The notes: a model not told the origin generated them from the letters alone. Positions 1-6,868 are shown, counted from the stretch's first letter. The stretch is DNA of 6,981 nucleotides from Nocardioidaceae bacterium (GCA_013698435.1 JACCVA010000351.1:1-6981), one strand, 5' to 3'. A program made the numbers and translations.

Positions 1-439
1 GGTCGGACTCGACGCGACCGATCGCAGCGATGAGCTCCCAGGAGATGTTGCAGCTGGGGTCAGCCTTGGCGATCACCCGTGCGGCGCGGTTGTAGGCGGT
101 CAGAGCCGCGGTGGGGATGCCGTTGACAGAGATCGAGGACGGGTCGGCGTCGCCGCCATGAGTCGGGTCGTCGGCCGTCGACGTCGTGCGGACGGGGGAC
201 GGCGGCAGCGTGTAACTGGCGGGCTGGTCGAAGGAGGTCGTGGGAACTGCGGGGATATGCGTGTCGTTGACCGGGGCGTCCGCGGTTGCGGTGGTGGGCG
301 ACCCCAGGCTTGCCGACCAGGCGCCGGCGAGCAGGGCCAGCGGCACCAAGGTGGCGGCCTTGTGCCACCCGGTGATGCCCTTGGAGTCCTTCGTGGGCCC
401 GTCCCCAGAAGGGTGGGCCGTCGTAGGCCGTCGCGCCAT
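1..439 (-). CDS. Lytic murein transglycosylase, N-terminal part (cut by window edge)
   Basis: A leftward reading frame starts with ATG at 439-437 and stays open to the window edge (146 codons). An in-frame stop at 463-461 lies just upstream and I see no other ATG between, so this start is well fixed; GGAAAGAG a few bases upstream is a plausible ribosome binding site. Residues 1-27 are polar and basic. Residues 28-45 (about AATLVPLALLAGAWSASLG) form a signal-anchor or signal peptide. Residues about 46-100 are a Pro/Thr/Ser/Asp-rich linker typical of exported actinobacterial proteins. The domain then begins with GIPTAALTAYNRAARVIA and ends at the edge with WELIAAIGRVESD. Established for the family: MltB-like (SLT domain 2) transglycosylases cleave the MurNAc-GlcNAc bond of peptidoglycan, forming 1,6-anhydro-MurNAc, with a catalytic Glu in this motif; here that is probably E144. 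The protein should act outside the membrane. It is divergent from the heme/cytochrome operon and probably unrelated to it in function. Confidence 0.85.
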   Translation of the reverse strand, partial: MARRPTTAHPSGDGPTKDSKGITGWHKAATLVPLALLAGAWSASLGSPTTATADAPVNDTHIPAVPTTSFDQPASYTLPPSPVRTTSTADDPTHGGDADPSSISVNGIPTAALTAYNRAARVIAKADPSCNISWELIAAIGRVESD

Positions 440-493
440 CAGTCTCTTTCCACTGTCCCTTCAACTGACGACGCGCACGCCTCGCCAGGCTCC

Positions 494-530
494 TACCAAC
501 TGGTAACGATGAAGGGCTTCACAGGTTACG
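494..530. promoter_or_regulatory. Inverted-repeat element in the divergent intergenic region
   Basis: Two dyads sit side by side here. The first is TACCA-AC-TGGTA at 494-505. The second is a nested imperfect dyad with outer arms GTAAC (503-507) and GTTAC (525-529) and inner arms GAAG (511-514) and CTTC (517-520). Together they fill the middle of the gap between the leftward transglycosylase gene and hemL, where an operator acting on either gene could lie. There is no U-tract, so a terminator is unlikely. No regulator can be named; both dyads are short enough that chance is possible. Confidence 0.3.
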
Positions 531-597
531 GGCTGCCGCCCGTCGCTGTAGGGCAAAGGGGCTGATGACCTCGGCGGGCGGCGTCAGGGGGCGGCGG

Positions 598-625
598 CTG
601 ACCAGCCGTGGCGGTCGGCGACAAT
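598..625 (+). promoter_or_regulatory. Candidate promoter for the hemL operon
   Basis: CTGACC at 598-603 resembles a -35 element (TTGACN) and GACAAT at 620-625 resembles a -10 element (TANNNT), with a 16-base spacer. A transcript starting 7 to 8 bases after the -10 would begin at 632-633, on the in-frame GTG of hemL. That fits a leaderless mRNA, which is common in actinobacteria, and would explain why no clear ribosome binding site precedes hemL. The match is weak by sequence alone, since G replaces the usual T at -10 position 1. The -10 overlaps the ATG at 624, so both cannot be used as proposed. Confidence 0.35.
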
Positions 626-1988
626 GGCAGCCGTGACTTCGCTCGACGCCAGCCCGGCGCAGAACACCTCCGCATCGACCGACCTGTTCGCCCGAGCGCT
701 CAAGGTCACGCCCGGCGGTGTCAACAGCCCCGTCCGTGCCTTCCGCGCGGTCGGCGGGACCCCCCGCTTCATGGCCCGGGCAGCCGGCCCCTACCTCTAC
801 GACGTCGACGGTAACGAGTACGTCGACCTCGTCTGCTCATGGGGGCCGATGATCCTCGGCCACGCACACCCCGCGGTGGTCGAGGCGGTGCAGCGGGCGG
901 TCACGGCCGGCACGTCGTACGGGACCCCCTGCGTGCCCGAGGTCGAGCTCGGCGTCGAGATCGTCGACCGCACCCCGGTCGACCAGGTCCGGCTGGTGTC
1001 GTCGGGGACCGAGGCCACCATGTCGGCCATCCGGCTGGCGCGCGGCTTCACTGGCCGCGAGCTGGTGGTGAAGTTCGCCGGCTGCTACCACGGCCACGTC
1101 GACTCGCTGCTCGCTTCAGCCGGCTCCGGGGTCGCGACGTTCGCGCTCCCGGGCACACCGGGCGTACCGATCGGGTCGACCGCCGACACGATCGTGCTGC
1201 CCTACAACGACGAGGCCGCGGTGCGGGAGACGTTCACGTCACACGGCGACCGGATCGCCTGCGTCATCACCGAGGCCGCGGCGGGCAACATGGGTGCCGT
1301 CGCCCCGGTCGAAGGCTTCAACGCGGCGCTGAGCTCGCTGTGCCGCGAACACGGCGCGTTGTTCGTCAGCGACGAGGTGATGACCGGCTTCCGGGTCGGC
1401 CGCCGCGGCTACTGGGGTCTCGACGGGGCCGTCGAGGGCTGGGTCCCCGACCTGATGACATTCGGGAAGGTGATGGGTGGCGGTTTCCCGGCGGCCGCCT
1501 TCGGGGGACGCCGTGACGTGATGGCGTACCTCGCACCCGAGGGCCCGGTCTACCAGGCCGGCACGTTGTCGGGGAACCCGATCGCGGCCACCGCCGGGCT
1601 CACCACGCTGCGGCTGGCGACCGACGAGGTGTACGCCAGGCTGGACCAGGTGGCCGCCACGGTGATGGGACTGGTCCACGAGGCGCTCTCGGCTGCCGGC
1701 GTACCCCACGTCGTCCAGGCGGCCGGAAACCTTTTCAGCGCCTTCTTCGTCGATCCTGGAGAGGTGCCGGTCGTGCGCAGCTTCGCCGACGCAAACCGGC
1801 AGCAGCTGCACCAGTTCAGGGCGTTCTTCCACGCGATGCTCGAGGCGGGTGTCTACCTGCCGCCGAGCGCGTTCGAGGCATGGTTCGTCAGCGCGAGTCA
1901 CGACGACAGGGCGGTCGACGTCATCGCGTCGGCACTTCCGAAGGCCGCTGCCGCAGCGGCCGCCGCTCGACCGGAAGGAACCGGATGA
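624..1988 (+). CDS. hemL: Glutamate-1-semialdehyde 2,1-aminomutase
   Basis: This PLP/PMP enzyme converts glutamate-1-semialdehyde to 5-aminolevulinate, the last step of the C5 route to heme and other tetrapyrroles; it acts in the cytoplasm. The 454 residues fit the usual length of about 430-460. Visible marks are VTPGGVNSPVRAF near the N-terminus (28-40), the cofactor phosphate-binding region SSGTEATM (126-133), YHGH (155-158), SDEVMTGFR with D250 expected to contact the pyridine nitrogen, and the Schiff-base lysine K282 in FGKVMGGGFPAA. GTLSGNP (313-319) and the C-terminal GVYLPPSAFEAWFVS are also typical of GSAM rather than of other class III aminotransferases. An alanine run (441-448) precedes the end. 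The start is uncertain: ATG at 624 lacks a good ribosome binding site, and GTG at 633 (protein starting MTSLDAS) may be the true, leaderless start. It is the first gene of the operon and overlaps the next gene in ATGA. Confidence 0.96.
   Translation: MAAVTSLDASPAQNTSASTDLFARALKVTPGGVNSPVRAFRAVGGTPRFMARAAGPYLYDVDGNEYVDLVCSWGPMILGHAHPAVVEAVQRAVTAGTSYGTPCVPEVELGVEIVDRTPVDQVRLVSSGTEATMSAIRLARGFTGRELVVKFAGCYHGHVDSLLASAGSGVATFALPGTPGVPIGSTADTIVLPYNDEAAVRETFTSHGDRIACVITEAAAGNMGAVAPVEGFNAALSSLCREHGALFVSDEVMTGFRVGRRGYWGLDGAVEGWVPDLMTFGKVMGGGFPAAAFGGRRDVMAYLAPEGPVYQAGTLSGNPIAATAGLTTLRLATDEVYARLDQVAATVMGLVHEALSAAGVPHVVQAAGNLFSAFFVDPGEVPVVRSFADANRQQLHQFRAFFHAMLEAGVYLPPSAFEAWFVSASHDDRAVDVIASALPKAAAAAAAARPEGTG
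1973..1979 (+). promoter_or_regulatory. Ribosome binding site deciding the phosphatase start
   Basis: GGAAGGA lies inside the end of hemL, five bases before ATG 1985. The frame stays open upstream to another ATG at 1880, but that would overlap hemL by over 100 bases with no similar site and an atypical Arg/Ser-rich leader. This motif is why the start is placed at 1985. Confidence 0.75.
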
Positions 1989-2662
1989 CCGACCAGCCGA
2001 CCACCGCAGGCACGGGCACCACCACCGTCGTGCACCTGCTCCGTCATGGCGAGGTCTACAACCCGGCCGGTGTCCTCTACGGGCGCCTGCCCGACTACCA
2101 CCTCAGCGACCTCGGGAGACAGATGGCCGAGCGCGTCGCCAGCACGCTCGCGGGCCGCGACCTCACCTACGTGGTCGCATCGCCGCTCGAGCGGGCTCAG
2201 GAGACCGCGCAGCCCACCGCGGCCGCGTTCGGGCTCGACATCGTCACCGATGACCGGGTCATCGAGGCGGGCAACGTGTTCGAGGGTCAGGCGTTCGGCG
2301 TCGGCGACGGCGCACTGCGCCGGCCGAGCTCTTGGCGGCACCTCTACAACCCGCTGCGGCCGTCGTGGGGAGAGCCCTACAAGGACATCGTGGTGCGGAT
2401 GCTCGCCGCCATGCACGACGCCCGAGAGGCCGCCACCGGGCATGAGGCGCTGATCGTGTCGCACCAGCTGCCGGTATGGATCGTGCGGTCCTTCATCGAA
2501 GGTCGCCGGCTCGCTCACGACCCGCGCAAGCGCATCTGCAGCCTGGCCAGCCTGACCACCTTCACCTACGACGGCGAAAAGGTGACGTCGTTCGCGTACT
2601 CCGAGCCGGCCGCCGACCTGGTGCCGGTCCGCGCCGACAAGAAGTTCACGGCGGGAGCCTGA
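1985..2662 (+). CDS. Histidine phosphatase family protein (phosphoglycerate-mutase-like)
   Basis: The 225-residue cytoplasmic protein belongs to the histidine phosphatase (branch 1) superfamily. The signature LLRHGE (18-23) gives R20 and the phospho-accepting H21. SPLERAQETA (67-76) gives a second phosphate-binding arginine, R70. E94 in VIEAGNVFEGQ is a candidate proton donor, and VSHQLPV carries the second catalytic histidine, H160. No signal peptide or membrane segment is visible. The stop of hemL and this ATG overlap in ATGA, which suggests translational coupling. Established: a phosphatase of this family sits at this position between hemL and the cytochrome c genes in mycobacteria (Rv0525) and many other actinobacteria. 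Its substrate is unknown to me, and glycolytic phosphoglycerate mutase activity is unlikely. The segment LYGRLPDYHLSDLGRQMA matches the general family pattern around the start of helix 1. Confidence 0.88.
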   Translation: MTDQPTTAGTGTTTVVHLLRHGEVYNPAGVLYGRLPDYHLSDLGRQMAERVASTLAGRDLTYVVASPLERAQETAQPTAAAFGLDIVTDDRVIEAGNVFEGQAFGVGDGALRRPSSWRHLYNPLRPSWGEPYKDIVVRMLAAMHDAREAATGHEALIVSHQLPVWIVRSFIEGRRLAHDPRKRICSLASLTTFTYDGEKVTSFAYSEPAADLVPVRADKKFTAGA

Positions 2663-2665
2663 GGC

Positions 2666-3244
2666 GTGCCTTCTCGTCGCACGCGTCGGATCCATGTGGC
2701 GGCTGTGCTCGCGGCCGTCACGGCGCTCGTGAGCGGGTGCTCGACGACCGCTGACTCCAGCACGGGCACCAAGGGCTACATCTCGGGCAACGGCGCCGTC
2801 AGTGTGCTGTCACCGAACGACCGCCCCGATGCCCCTTCCGTGAAGGGCACGCTGCTGGGCGGCGGGACGCTCGACGTCTCGACGTACGCAGATCAGGTGG
2901 TGGTCCTCAACGCGTGGGGATCTTGGTGCCCGCCGTGCATCGGTGAGGCAGACGACCTGGTGGCTGCCTCGAAGGCGCTTCCGGAGGCGGCCTTCGTGGG
3001 TCTGAACACGCGCGACAAGTCGGCAGAAGCCGAGGCCTTCGTCCGACGCTACGACGTGCCCTACCCCAGCCTGGTCGATCAGGACAGTGAGCTGTTGCTG
3101 CTCTTCCACGACATGGTCAACCTCTCCTCCGTGCCCCTCACCATCGTCATCGACGCCGACGGCAAAGTGGCAGCGGTCATCAACGGTGCCACCACCAAGA
3201 CGACGCTGGTCGACCTGGTGGAGCAGATCCAGGCCGAGAGCTGA
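2666..3244 (+). CDS. TlpA/ResA-like thiol-disulfide oxidoreductase, lipoprotein
   Basis: This is a membrane-anchored thioredoxin-fold protein of 192 residues, expected to reduce the CXXCH cysteines of apocytochrome c before heme attachment, using electrons from CcdA. The N-terminus is a lipoprotein signal: basic MPSRRTRR, a hydrophobic stretch (11-22) and the lipobox VSGC, with C25 as the lipidated cysteine. After a short linker comes a TlpA/AhpC-TSA type domain: VVVLNAWGSWCPPC (78-91) with the redox pair C88/C91, a central insert (GLNTRDKSAEAEAFVRRY) usual for TlpA/ResA, and the cis-proline P157 in SSVPLTIVID. The GTG start at 2666 follows the upstream stop by three bases, with GGGAG (2653-2657) as ribosome binding site. 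The neighbours ccdA, resB and ccsB make a cytochrome c role far more likely than general disulfide reduction. Compare Rv0526 of M. tuberculosis. Confidence 0.92.
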   Translation: MPSRRTRRIHVAAVLAAVTALVSGCSTTADSSTGTKGYISGNGAVSVLSPNDRPDAPSVKGTLLGGGTLDVSTYADQVVVLNAWGSWCPPCIGEADDLVAASKALPEAAFVGLNTRDKSAEAEAFVRRYDVPYPSLVDQDSELLLLFHDMVNLSSVPLTIVIDADGKVAAVINGATTKTTLVDLVEQIQAES

Positions 3245-3250
3245 CCTGTC

Positions 3251-4045
3251 GTGTTCGCAGGTGTCAGCGCCGGGCCCGCCGCATCGATCGGCTCGTGGTT
3301 CGCCGAGACGGCGCTCGACGGGCCGATGCTGCTTGCGCTGCCGGTCGCCTTGGTAGCGGGCACGGTGTCGTTCTTCTCCCCATGCGTGCTCCCGCTGCTG
3401 CCCGGCTACCTGTCCTACGTGACGGGACTGTCGGGCGCCGACATCGTCGCGCACGGCAGCAGCGGCGTCCGCGGCCGAATGGTGACCGGCACCTTGTTGT
3501 TCATCCTCGGCTTCTCGTTCGTGTTCGTCGCCGTCGGCGGCGCGTTCGGGCAGGTGGGCTACTGGCTGGTCGACCAGCAGGCTCTGCTGATGCGTGTGCT
3601 TGGTGTTGTCACGATCGTGCTCGGGCTGGTGTTCGCGGGCGTCGTCCCGTGGCTGCAACGCGACGTCCGTGTGCACACCGTGCCCGCGGTCGGTCTGGGT
3701 GCCGCACCATTGCTCGGCGTACTCTTCGGGCTCGGCTGGACACCCTGCATCGGTCCCACGCTCGGCGCCGTGCTGTCGTTGTCGGGGCTCGGCGGCAGCC
3801 CCGCTCGCGGTGCCTTCCTCGCGTTCGTCTACTGCATCGGGCTGGGGGTCCCCTTCCTCGTCGCCGCGGTCTCCTACCGCAAGATGATGGGTGCGGTGGG
3901 GTGGGTGCGCCGCCATCAGGTCGCTGTCATGAGGTTCGGCGGCGGGATGCTTGTCGGGGTCGGCCTGCTGCTCGTCACCGGGGTCTGGAACTCGCTGATC
4001 ATCGACATGAGGAGCTGGGTGGGCGGCTTTGAGACGTTCATCTGA
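3251..4045 (+). CDS. ccdA: Cytochrome c biogenesis protein CcdA (membrane thiol-disulfide transporter)
   Basis: CcdA passes electrons from cytoplasmic thioredoxin across the membrane to outer thiol reductases, here most likely the TlpA/ResA-like lipoprotein encoded just upstream. The 264-residue protein has six likely membrane segments (about 26-46, 78-100, 112-135, 148-172, 186-208, 228-247), as expected for the short CcdA form of the DsbD family. The two redox cysteines lie in the paired motifs SPCVLPLLPGYLSYVTG (C45, first membrane segment) and GWTPCIGPTLGAVLS (C166, fourth segment), the internal duplication typical of the family. A third cysteine, C195, is in segment five. The start is a GTG six bases after the previous stop; GAGAG (3236-3240) is a weak ribosome binding site 10 bases away. 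A later ATG at the M26 codon would begin inside the first membrane segment and is less likely. Confidence 0.94.
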   Translation: MFAGVSAGPAASIGSWFAETALDGPMLLALPVALVAGTVSFFSPCVLPLLPGYLSYVTGLSGADIVAHGSSGVRGRMVTGTLLFILGFSFVFVAVGGAFGQVGYWLVDQQALLMRVLGVVTIVLGLVFAGVVPWLQRDVRVHTVPAVGLGAAPLLGVLFGLGWTPCIGPTLGAVLSLSGLGGSPARGAFLAFVYCIGLGVPFLVAAVSYRKMMGAVGWVRRHQVAVMRFGGGMLVGVGLLLVTGVWNSLIIDMRSWVGGFETFI

Positions 4046-5753
4046 CACCCGGGAGATCGACCGGGAGCAGCCCGGCGACCCAGCGGACGGCCTTGACCGT
4101 CCGGAGGGGCACGTCGACGCCCGGCCCGCAGTGGCCGGTTCCTCTAGGCGGGGAGGCGCGGCGCCGGCGCTTCGACCTCGGGAGTTCGCGCGCTGGATCT
4201 GGCGGCAGCTGACGTCGATGCGCACCGCGCTGATCTTGTTGTTCCTGCTGGCCGTGGCCTCGATCCCCGGCTCGCTCATCCCGCAGGAGCGAGTGGACCC
4301 GTCGGCGGTCTTCCTCTGGAAGCAGGAGCACCCGAAGCTGACGCCTGCCTTCGAGCGGCTCGGCATGTTCAGCGTCTTCAGCTCGGTGTGGTTCAGCGCC
4401 ATCTACCTGTTGCTGATGCTGTCCCTGCTCGGCTGCATCATCCCGCGGCTGCGCGTCTACGCTCGTGCGGTCCGCCAGCGGCCGCCGAAGGCGCCGCGCC
4501 AGCTGTCGCGGCTGGCGGCGTACGACACCTGGCCCACCGACGAGCCGCCGGAGGTGGTCGCCGACCGGGCTCGTGAGCTGCTGAGCAGCCAGCGCCGTCG
4601 CATCGAGACCTTCGGCCCGCCGACAACACCGGCGGACGGGGCCGGGTCGGCGGAGATCGTCGTCAGCGCCGAGAAGGGCTACCTGCGAGAGGCGGGCAAC
4701 CTGCTCTTTCACGTGGCAGTCGTCGTCGTGCTGGTCGGGGTGGCCGTCACCGGACTCTTCGGGTTCAAGGGCAGTGCGGCGGTGATCACCGGGCAGGGCT
4801 TCTCCAACACTCTCGTGCAGTACGACGACTTCACCCCCGGCACGCGCTTCGACGAGTCCGAGCTCGCTCCGTTCTCGTTCACCGTCGAGGACTTCGACGT
4901 CCGGTGGGAGCGAGACGGTGCCGGCCGGGGCACGCCGCTGACCTTCAGCGCCGACCTGGCCGTCAGCGACGAGCCGGGCGCGACGCCGTACGACTACGAC
5001 CTGCGGGTGAACCACCCGCTGGAGGTCGGCGGTGCTTCGGTGTATCTCGTCGGCCACGGGTACGCGCCGCGCGTCACGGTCCGCGACGGGGCCGGCAACG
5101 TCGCCTCCTCCGGTTCGACAGTCTTCTTGCCCCAGGACGGCTCGTTCGTCTCGTTCGGGGTGATCAAGGCGCCGTACGCCTCCCCGACGCAGCTCGGCTT
5201 CGAGGGCTACTTCTTCCCGACCGCCGCGCTGTGCGACGGCCAGCCCTGCTCGACGTTCCCCGACGCCGACAACCCGGTGCTGTCCCTGATCGCCTACCGG
5301 GGCGACCTCGGGCTCGACCAGGGCCGGCCGCAGTCGGTCTACGTGCTCGACAAGTCACGCATGCAACGGTTCGAGACGCCCGGCGGCAACCCTCGTGCGC
5401 TGCTGCTGTCGCCGGGCGAGACGATCCAGCTCGGCGACGGGGCCGGCTCGATCACGTTCGACGGCTACGACCGTTGGGTCCAGCTGCAGATCAACCGGGC
5501 GCCGGGCAAGGTGGTTCCGCTGGTCGGCGTGCTTGCCGCGATCGTCGGGCTGCTGGGGTCGTTGTTCGTGCGACCTCGGCGTACCTGGGTGCGGATCCGC
5601 CGCGCCGACGGGCGTACCGTGGTCGAGGTTGCCGCGCTCGACCGGGTGTCGGGGGGTGACCCCGCAGTTCACGTCGCCGAGGTCGGCGCGGCGTTGCGAC
5701 CTGCGGCGCCGCCTGCCCCACGCCAGCACACACCGCCGGAGGAGTCACCGTGA
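4029..5753 (+). CDS. resB: Cytochrome c biogenesis protein ResB
   Basis: ResB (called Ccs1 or CcsB in other systems) pairs with the WWD protein CcsA/ResC to carry heme out and present it to apocytochrome c (System II). The 574-residue reading has three membrane segments in the N-terminal half (about 64-83, 118-138, 223-247), a large extracytoplasmic domain (about 248-495) and a final membrane segment (496-515) followed by a cytoplasmic tail. This is the standard ResB layout. H228 in NLLFHVAVVVVL, in the third segment, matches the heme-handling histidine of this family. WRQLTSMRTALILLFLLA near residue 58 is a familiar ResB beginning. The extracytoplasmic domain has a C402-X4-C407 pair that could form a disulfide. 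The start is doubtful: TTG 4029 overlaps ccdA by 17 bases, with GGTGGG (4018-4023) or AGGAG (4010-4014) upstream; GTG 4131 would remove a charged, Pro/Gly-rich 34-residue leader. ATG 4218 falls inside the conserved part and is rejected. Confidence 0.93.
   Translation: MRRSSDTREIDREQPGDPADGLDRPEGHVDARPAVAGSSRRGGAAPALRPREFARWIWRQLTSMRTALILLFLLAVASIPGSLIPQERVDPSAVFLWKQEHPKLTPAFERLGMFSVFSSVWFSAIYLLLMLSLLGCIIPRLRVYARAVRQRPPKAPRQLSRLAAYDTWPTDEPPEVVADRARELLSSQRRRIETFGPPTTPADGAGSAEIVVSAEKGYLREAGNLLFHVAVVVVLVGVAVTGLFGFKGSAAVITGQGFSNTLVQYDDFTPGTRFDESELAPFSFTVEDFDVRWERDGAGRGTPLTFSADLAVSDEPGATPYDYDLRVNHPLEVGGASVYLVGHGYAPRVTVRDGAGNVASSGSTVFLPQDGSFVSFGVIKAPYASPTQLGFEGYFFPTAALCDGQPCSTFPDADNPVLSLIAYRGDLGLDQGRPQSVYVLDKSRMQRFETPGGNPRALLLSPGETIQLGDGAGSITFDGYDRWVQLQINRAPGKVVPLVGVLAAIVGLLGSLFVRPRRTWVRIRRADGRTVVEVAALDRVSGGDPAVHVAEVGAALRPAAPPAPRQHTPPEESP
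5738..5744 (+). promoter_or_regulatory. Strong ribosome binding site for ccsB
   Basis: GGAGGAG lies in the last codons of resB, five bases before GTG 5750. It is the strongest Shine-Dalgarno match I found before a start in the operon, and it fixes the ccsB start, which overlaps the resB stop in GTGA. Confidence 0.8.
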
Positions 5754-6802
5754 CCGAGACGCTCGCTGGGCTGAGTAACAACGCCGTGTACGCCGCGACG
5801 GTCGTCTACGCCCTGGCCATGCTCGCCCATGTGGCGGAGTGGGCGATGGCGCGCGCTCTGCCCGCGGATGTGGCGACGGCCGGCAGCCGGTCAGCGCTGG
5901 TCTCCGCCGGTCGCACCACGGCATCTCTCGACGCCGACTCCAGTGCTGCCGACTCCAGTGCCGCCGACTCCAGTGCCCGGCCCGGTGGCGTGGGCACGGC
6001 GGCGGCAGGACAAGGCGCTTCCCCCGCCGAGGTGGAGCGCAGCGACAAGTTCGGCCGGATCGGCCTGTCGCTCACCGTGCTGGGTCTGCTGCTGCATGCC
6101 GTCGGAGTGGTCACCCGCGGCGTGGCCGCGGGGCGGGTGCCGTGGGGCAGCATGTACGAGTTCTCGATCACCAGCACCCTCGCCGTGGCACTGGCGTACG
6201 TCTTCTTGGTCCGCCGCTACAAGATCCGCTGGCTCGGGCTGCTCGTCACCGGCTTCTTGGTGATCGTGCTCGGGCTCGCGGTGATCGTGCTCTACCGCCC
6301 GGTGGCCCCACTCGTGCCGGCCCTGCACTCGTACTGGCTGGCCATCCATGTCTCAGCCGCGGCGATCGCCGGCGGCGCGCTGACAGTCGGCGCGCTGGCG
6401 TCCGCGCTCTACCTCGTCCGCAGCTCGATGGAGGCCAAGGCGCTGGCCCAGCCCGAGAAGCCGCGCACCGGTTTCCTGTGGCGGGCACCGGCGGCGGTCG
6501 ACATCGACCGGCTCTCCTACCGGGTCCACGCGTTCGCCTTCCCCCTGTGGACGTTCGCCGTGCTGGCGGGCGCCATCTGGGCGGAGTACGCCTGGGGCCG
6601 CTACTGGGGCTGGGACCCCAAGGAGGTCTGGGCCTTCATTACCTGGGTCGTGTACGCCGCCTACCTCCATGCCCGGGCGACCGCCGGCTGGCAGGGGCGC
6701 GCGGCGGCGTACGTCGCCCTGTTCGGCTATGCGACGTTCATCTTCAACTTCGTCGGGATCAACCTGTTCGGGTCCGGCCTGCACGCCTACTCCGGCATGT
6801 AG
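5750..6802 (+). CDS. ccsB: Cytochrome c heme lyase subunit CcsB (CcsA/ResC-type, WWD domain)
   Basis: This is the WWD-domain partner of ResB in System II cytochrome c assembly; it binds heme at the outer face of the membrane for attachment to apocytochrome c. Naming varies: current annotation calls this family CcsB, while CcsA and ResC are older names for it. The 350-residue protein has about eight membrane segments (about 12-34, 103-122, 142-155, 160-183, 195-222, 263-282, 291-309, 318-340). The tryptophan-rich heme-binding WWD region is WAEYAWGRYWGWDPKEVW (277-294). Likely heme-ligand histidines are H200 (in LAIHVS), H307 (in the segment after WWD) and H345 (in GLHAYS); their spacing resembles the P-His/TM-His pattern described for CcsBA proteins. 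An Ala/Ser/Asp-rich loop of about 65 residues lies between the first two membrane segments and contains a 15-base triplication. The start is GTG with a strong ribosome binding site. It is the last gene of the operon in this window. Confidence 0.95.
   Translation: MTETLAGLSNNAVYAATVVYALAMLAHVAEWAMARALPADVATAGSRSALVSAGRTTASLDADSSAADSSAADSSARPGGVGTAAAGQGASPAEVERSDKFGRIGLSLTVLGLLLHAVGVVTRGVAAGRVPWGSMYEFSITSTLAVALAYVFLVRRYKIRWLGLLVTGFLVIVLGLAVIVLYRPVAPLVPALHSYWLAIHVSAAAIAGGALTVGALASALYLVRSSMEAKALAQPEKPRTGFLWRAPAAVDIDRLSYRVHAFAFPLWTFAVLAGAIWAEYAWGRYWGWDPKEVWAFITWVVYAAYLHARATAGWQGRAAAYVALFGYATFIFNFVGINLFGSGLHAYSGM
5933..5977 (+). repeat. Three tandem copies of a 15-base unit inside ccsB
   Basis: The unit GCCGACTCCAGTGCC (first copy ending in T) occurs three times head to tail and in frame, giving (ADSSA)x3 at residues 62-76. 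The copies differ at only one third-codon base. The repeat lies in the non-conserved loop between the first two predicted membrane segments, so gain or loss of a copy would keep the frame and probably the function. Confidence 0.95.
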
Positions 6803-6848
6803 CCCGCTGCACCTCTCAGAACCTTGCCCACGAGGCGTTTGCCATGTT

Positions 6849-6868
6849 CACAAACCAGCTGGCTTGTG
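6849..6868. repeat. Imperfect 20-base palindrome downstream of ccsB
   Basis: CACAAACCAGCTGGCTTGTG is a palindrome with one mismatched pair (6854/6863), 46 bases after the ccsB stop. It could fold in RNA as a short hairpin and act as a weak transcription end for the operon, but no run of T follows, so it is not a typical intrinsic terminator. It could instead be a protein-binding site or lie at the border of the insertion sequence. Confidence 0.4.

Noticed and set aside
60..464. A leftward open frame of 134 codons over the left part of the window
   Set aside because: It is in a different frame from the transglycosylase, whose WELIAAIGRVESD motif, signal segment and ribosome binding site mark the true frame. 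The 134-codon translation is a low-complexity Arg/His/Pro-rich sequence with no domain.
440..623. A c-di-AMP (ydaO-type) riboswitch or an MtrA-type box upstream of the transglycosylase
   Set aside because: Both are known before actinobacterial cell-wall lytic genes, so I looked. The region is too short and lacks the conserved riboswitch blocks. The GTAAC elements are inverted rather than in the direct-repeat order I associate with MtrA sites.
2810..4402. A long leftward open frame of 530 codons opposite tlpA-like, ccdA and resB
   Set aside because: It runs antisense to three well-recognised genes; its translation is rich in Arg, His, Gln and Asp with no motif, as expected for the antisense of GC-rich coding DNA.
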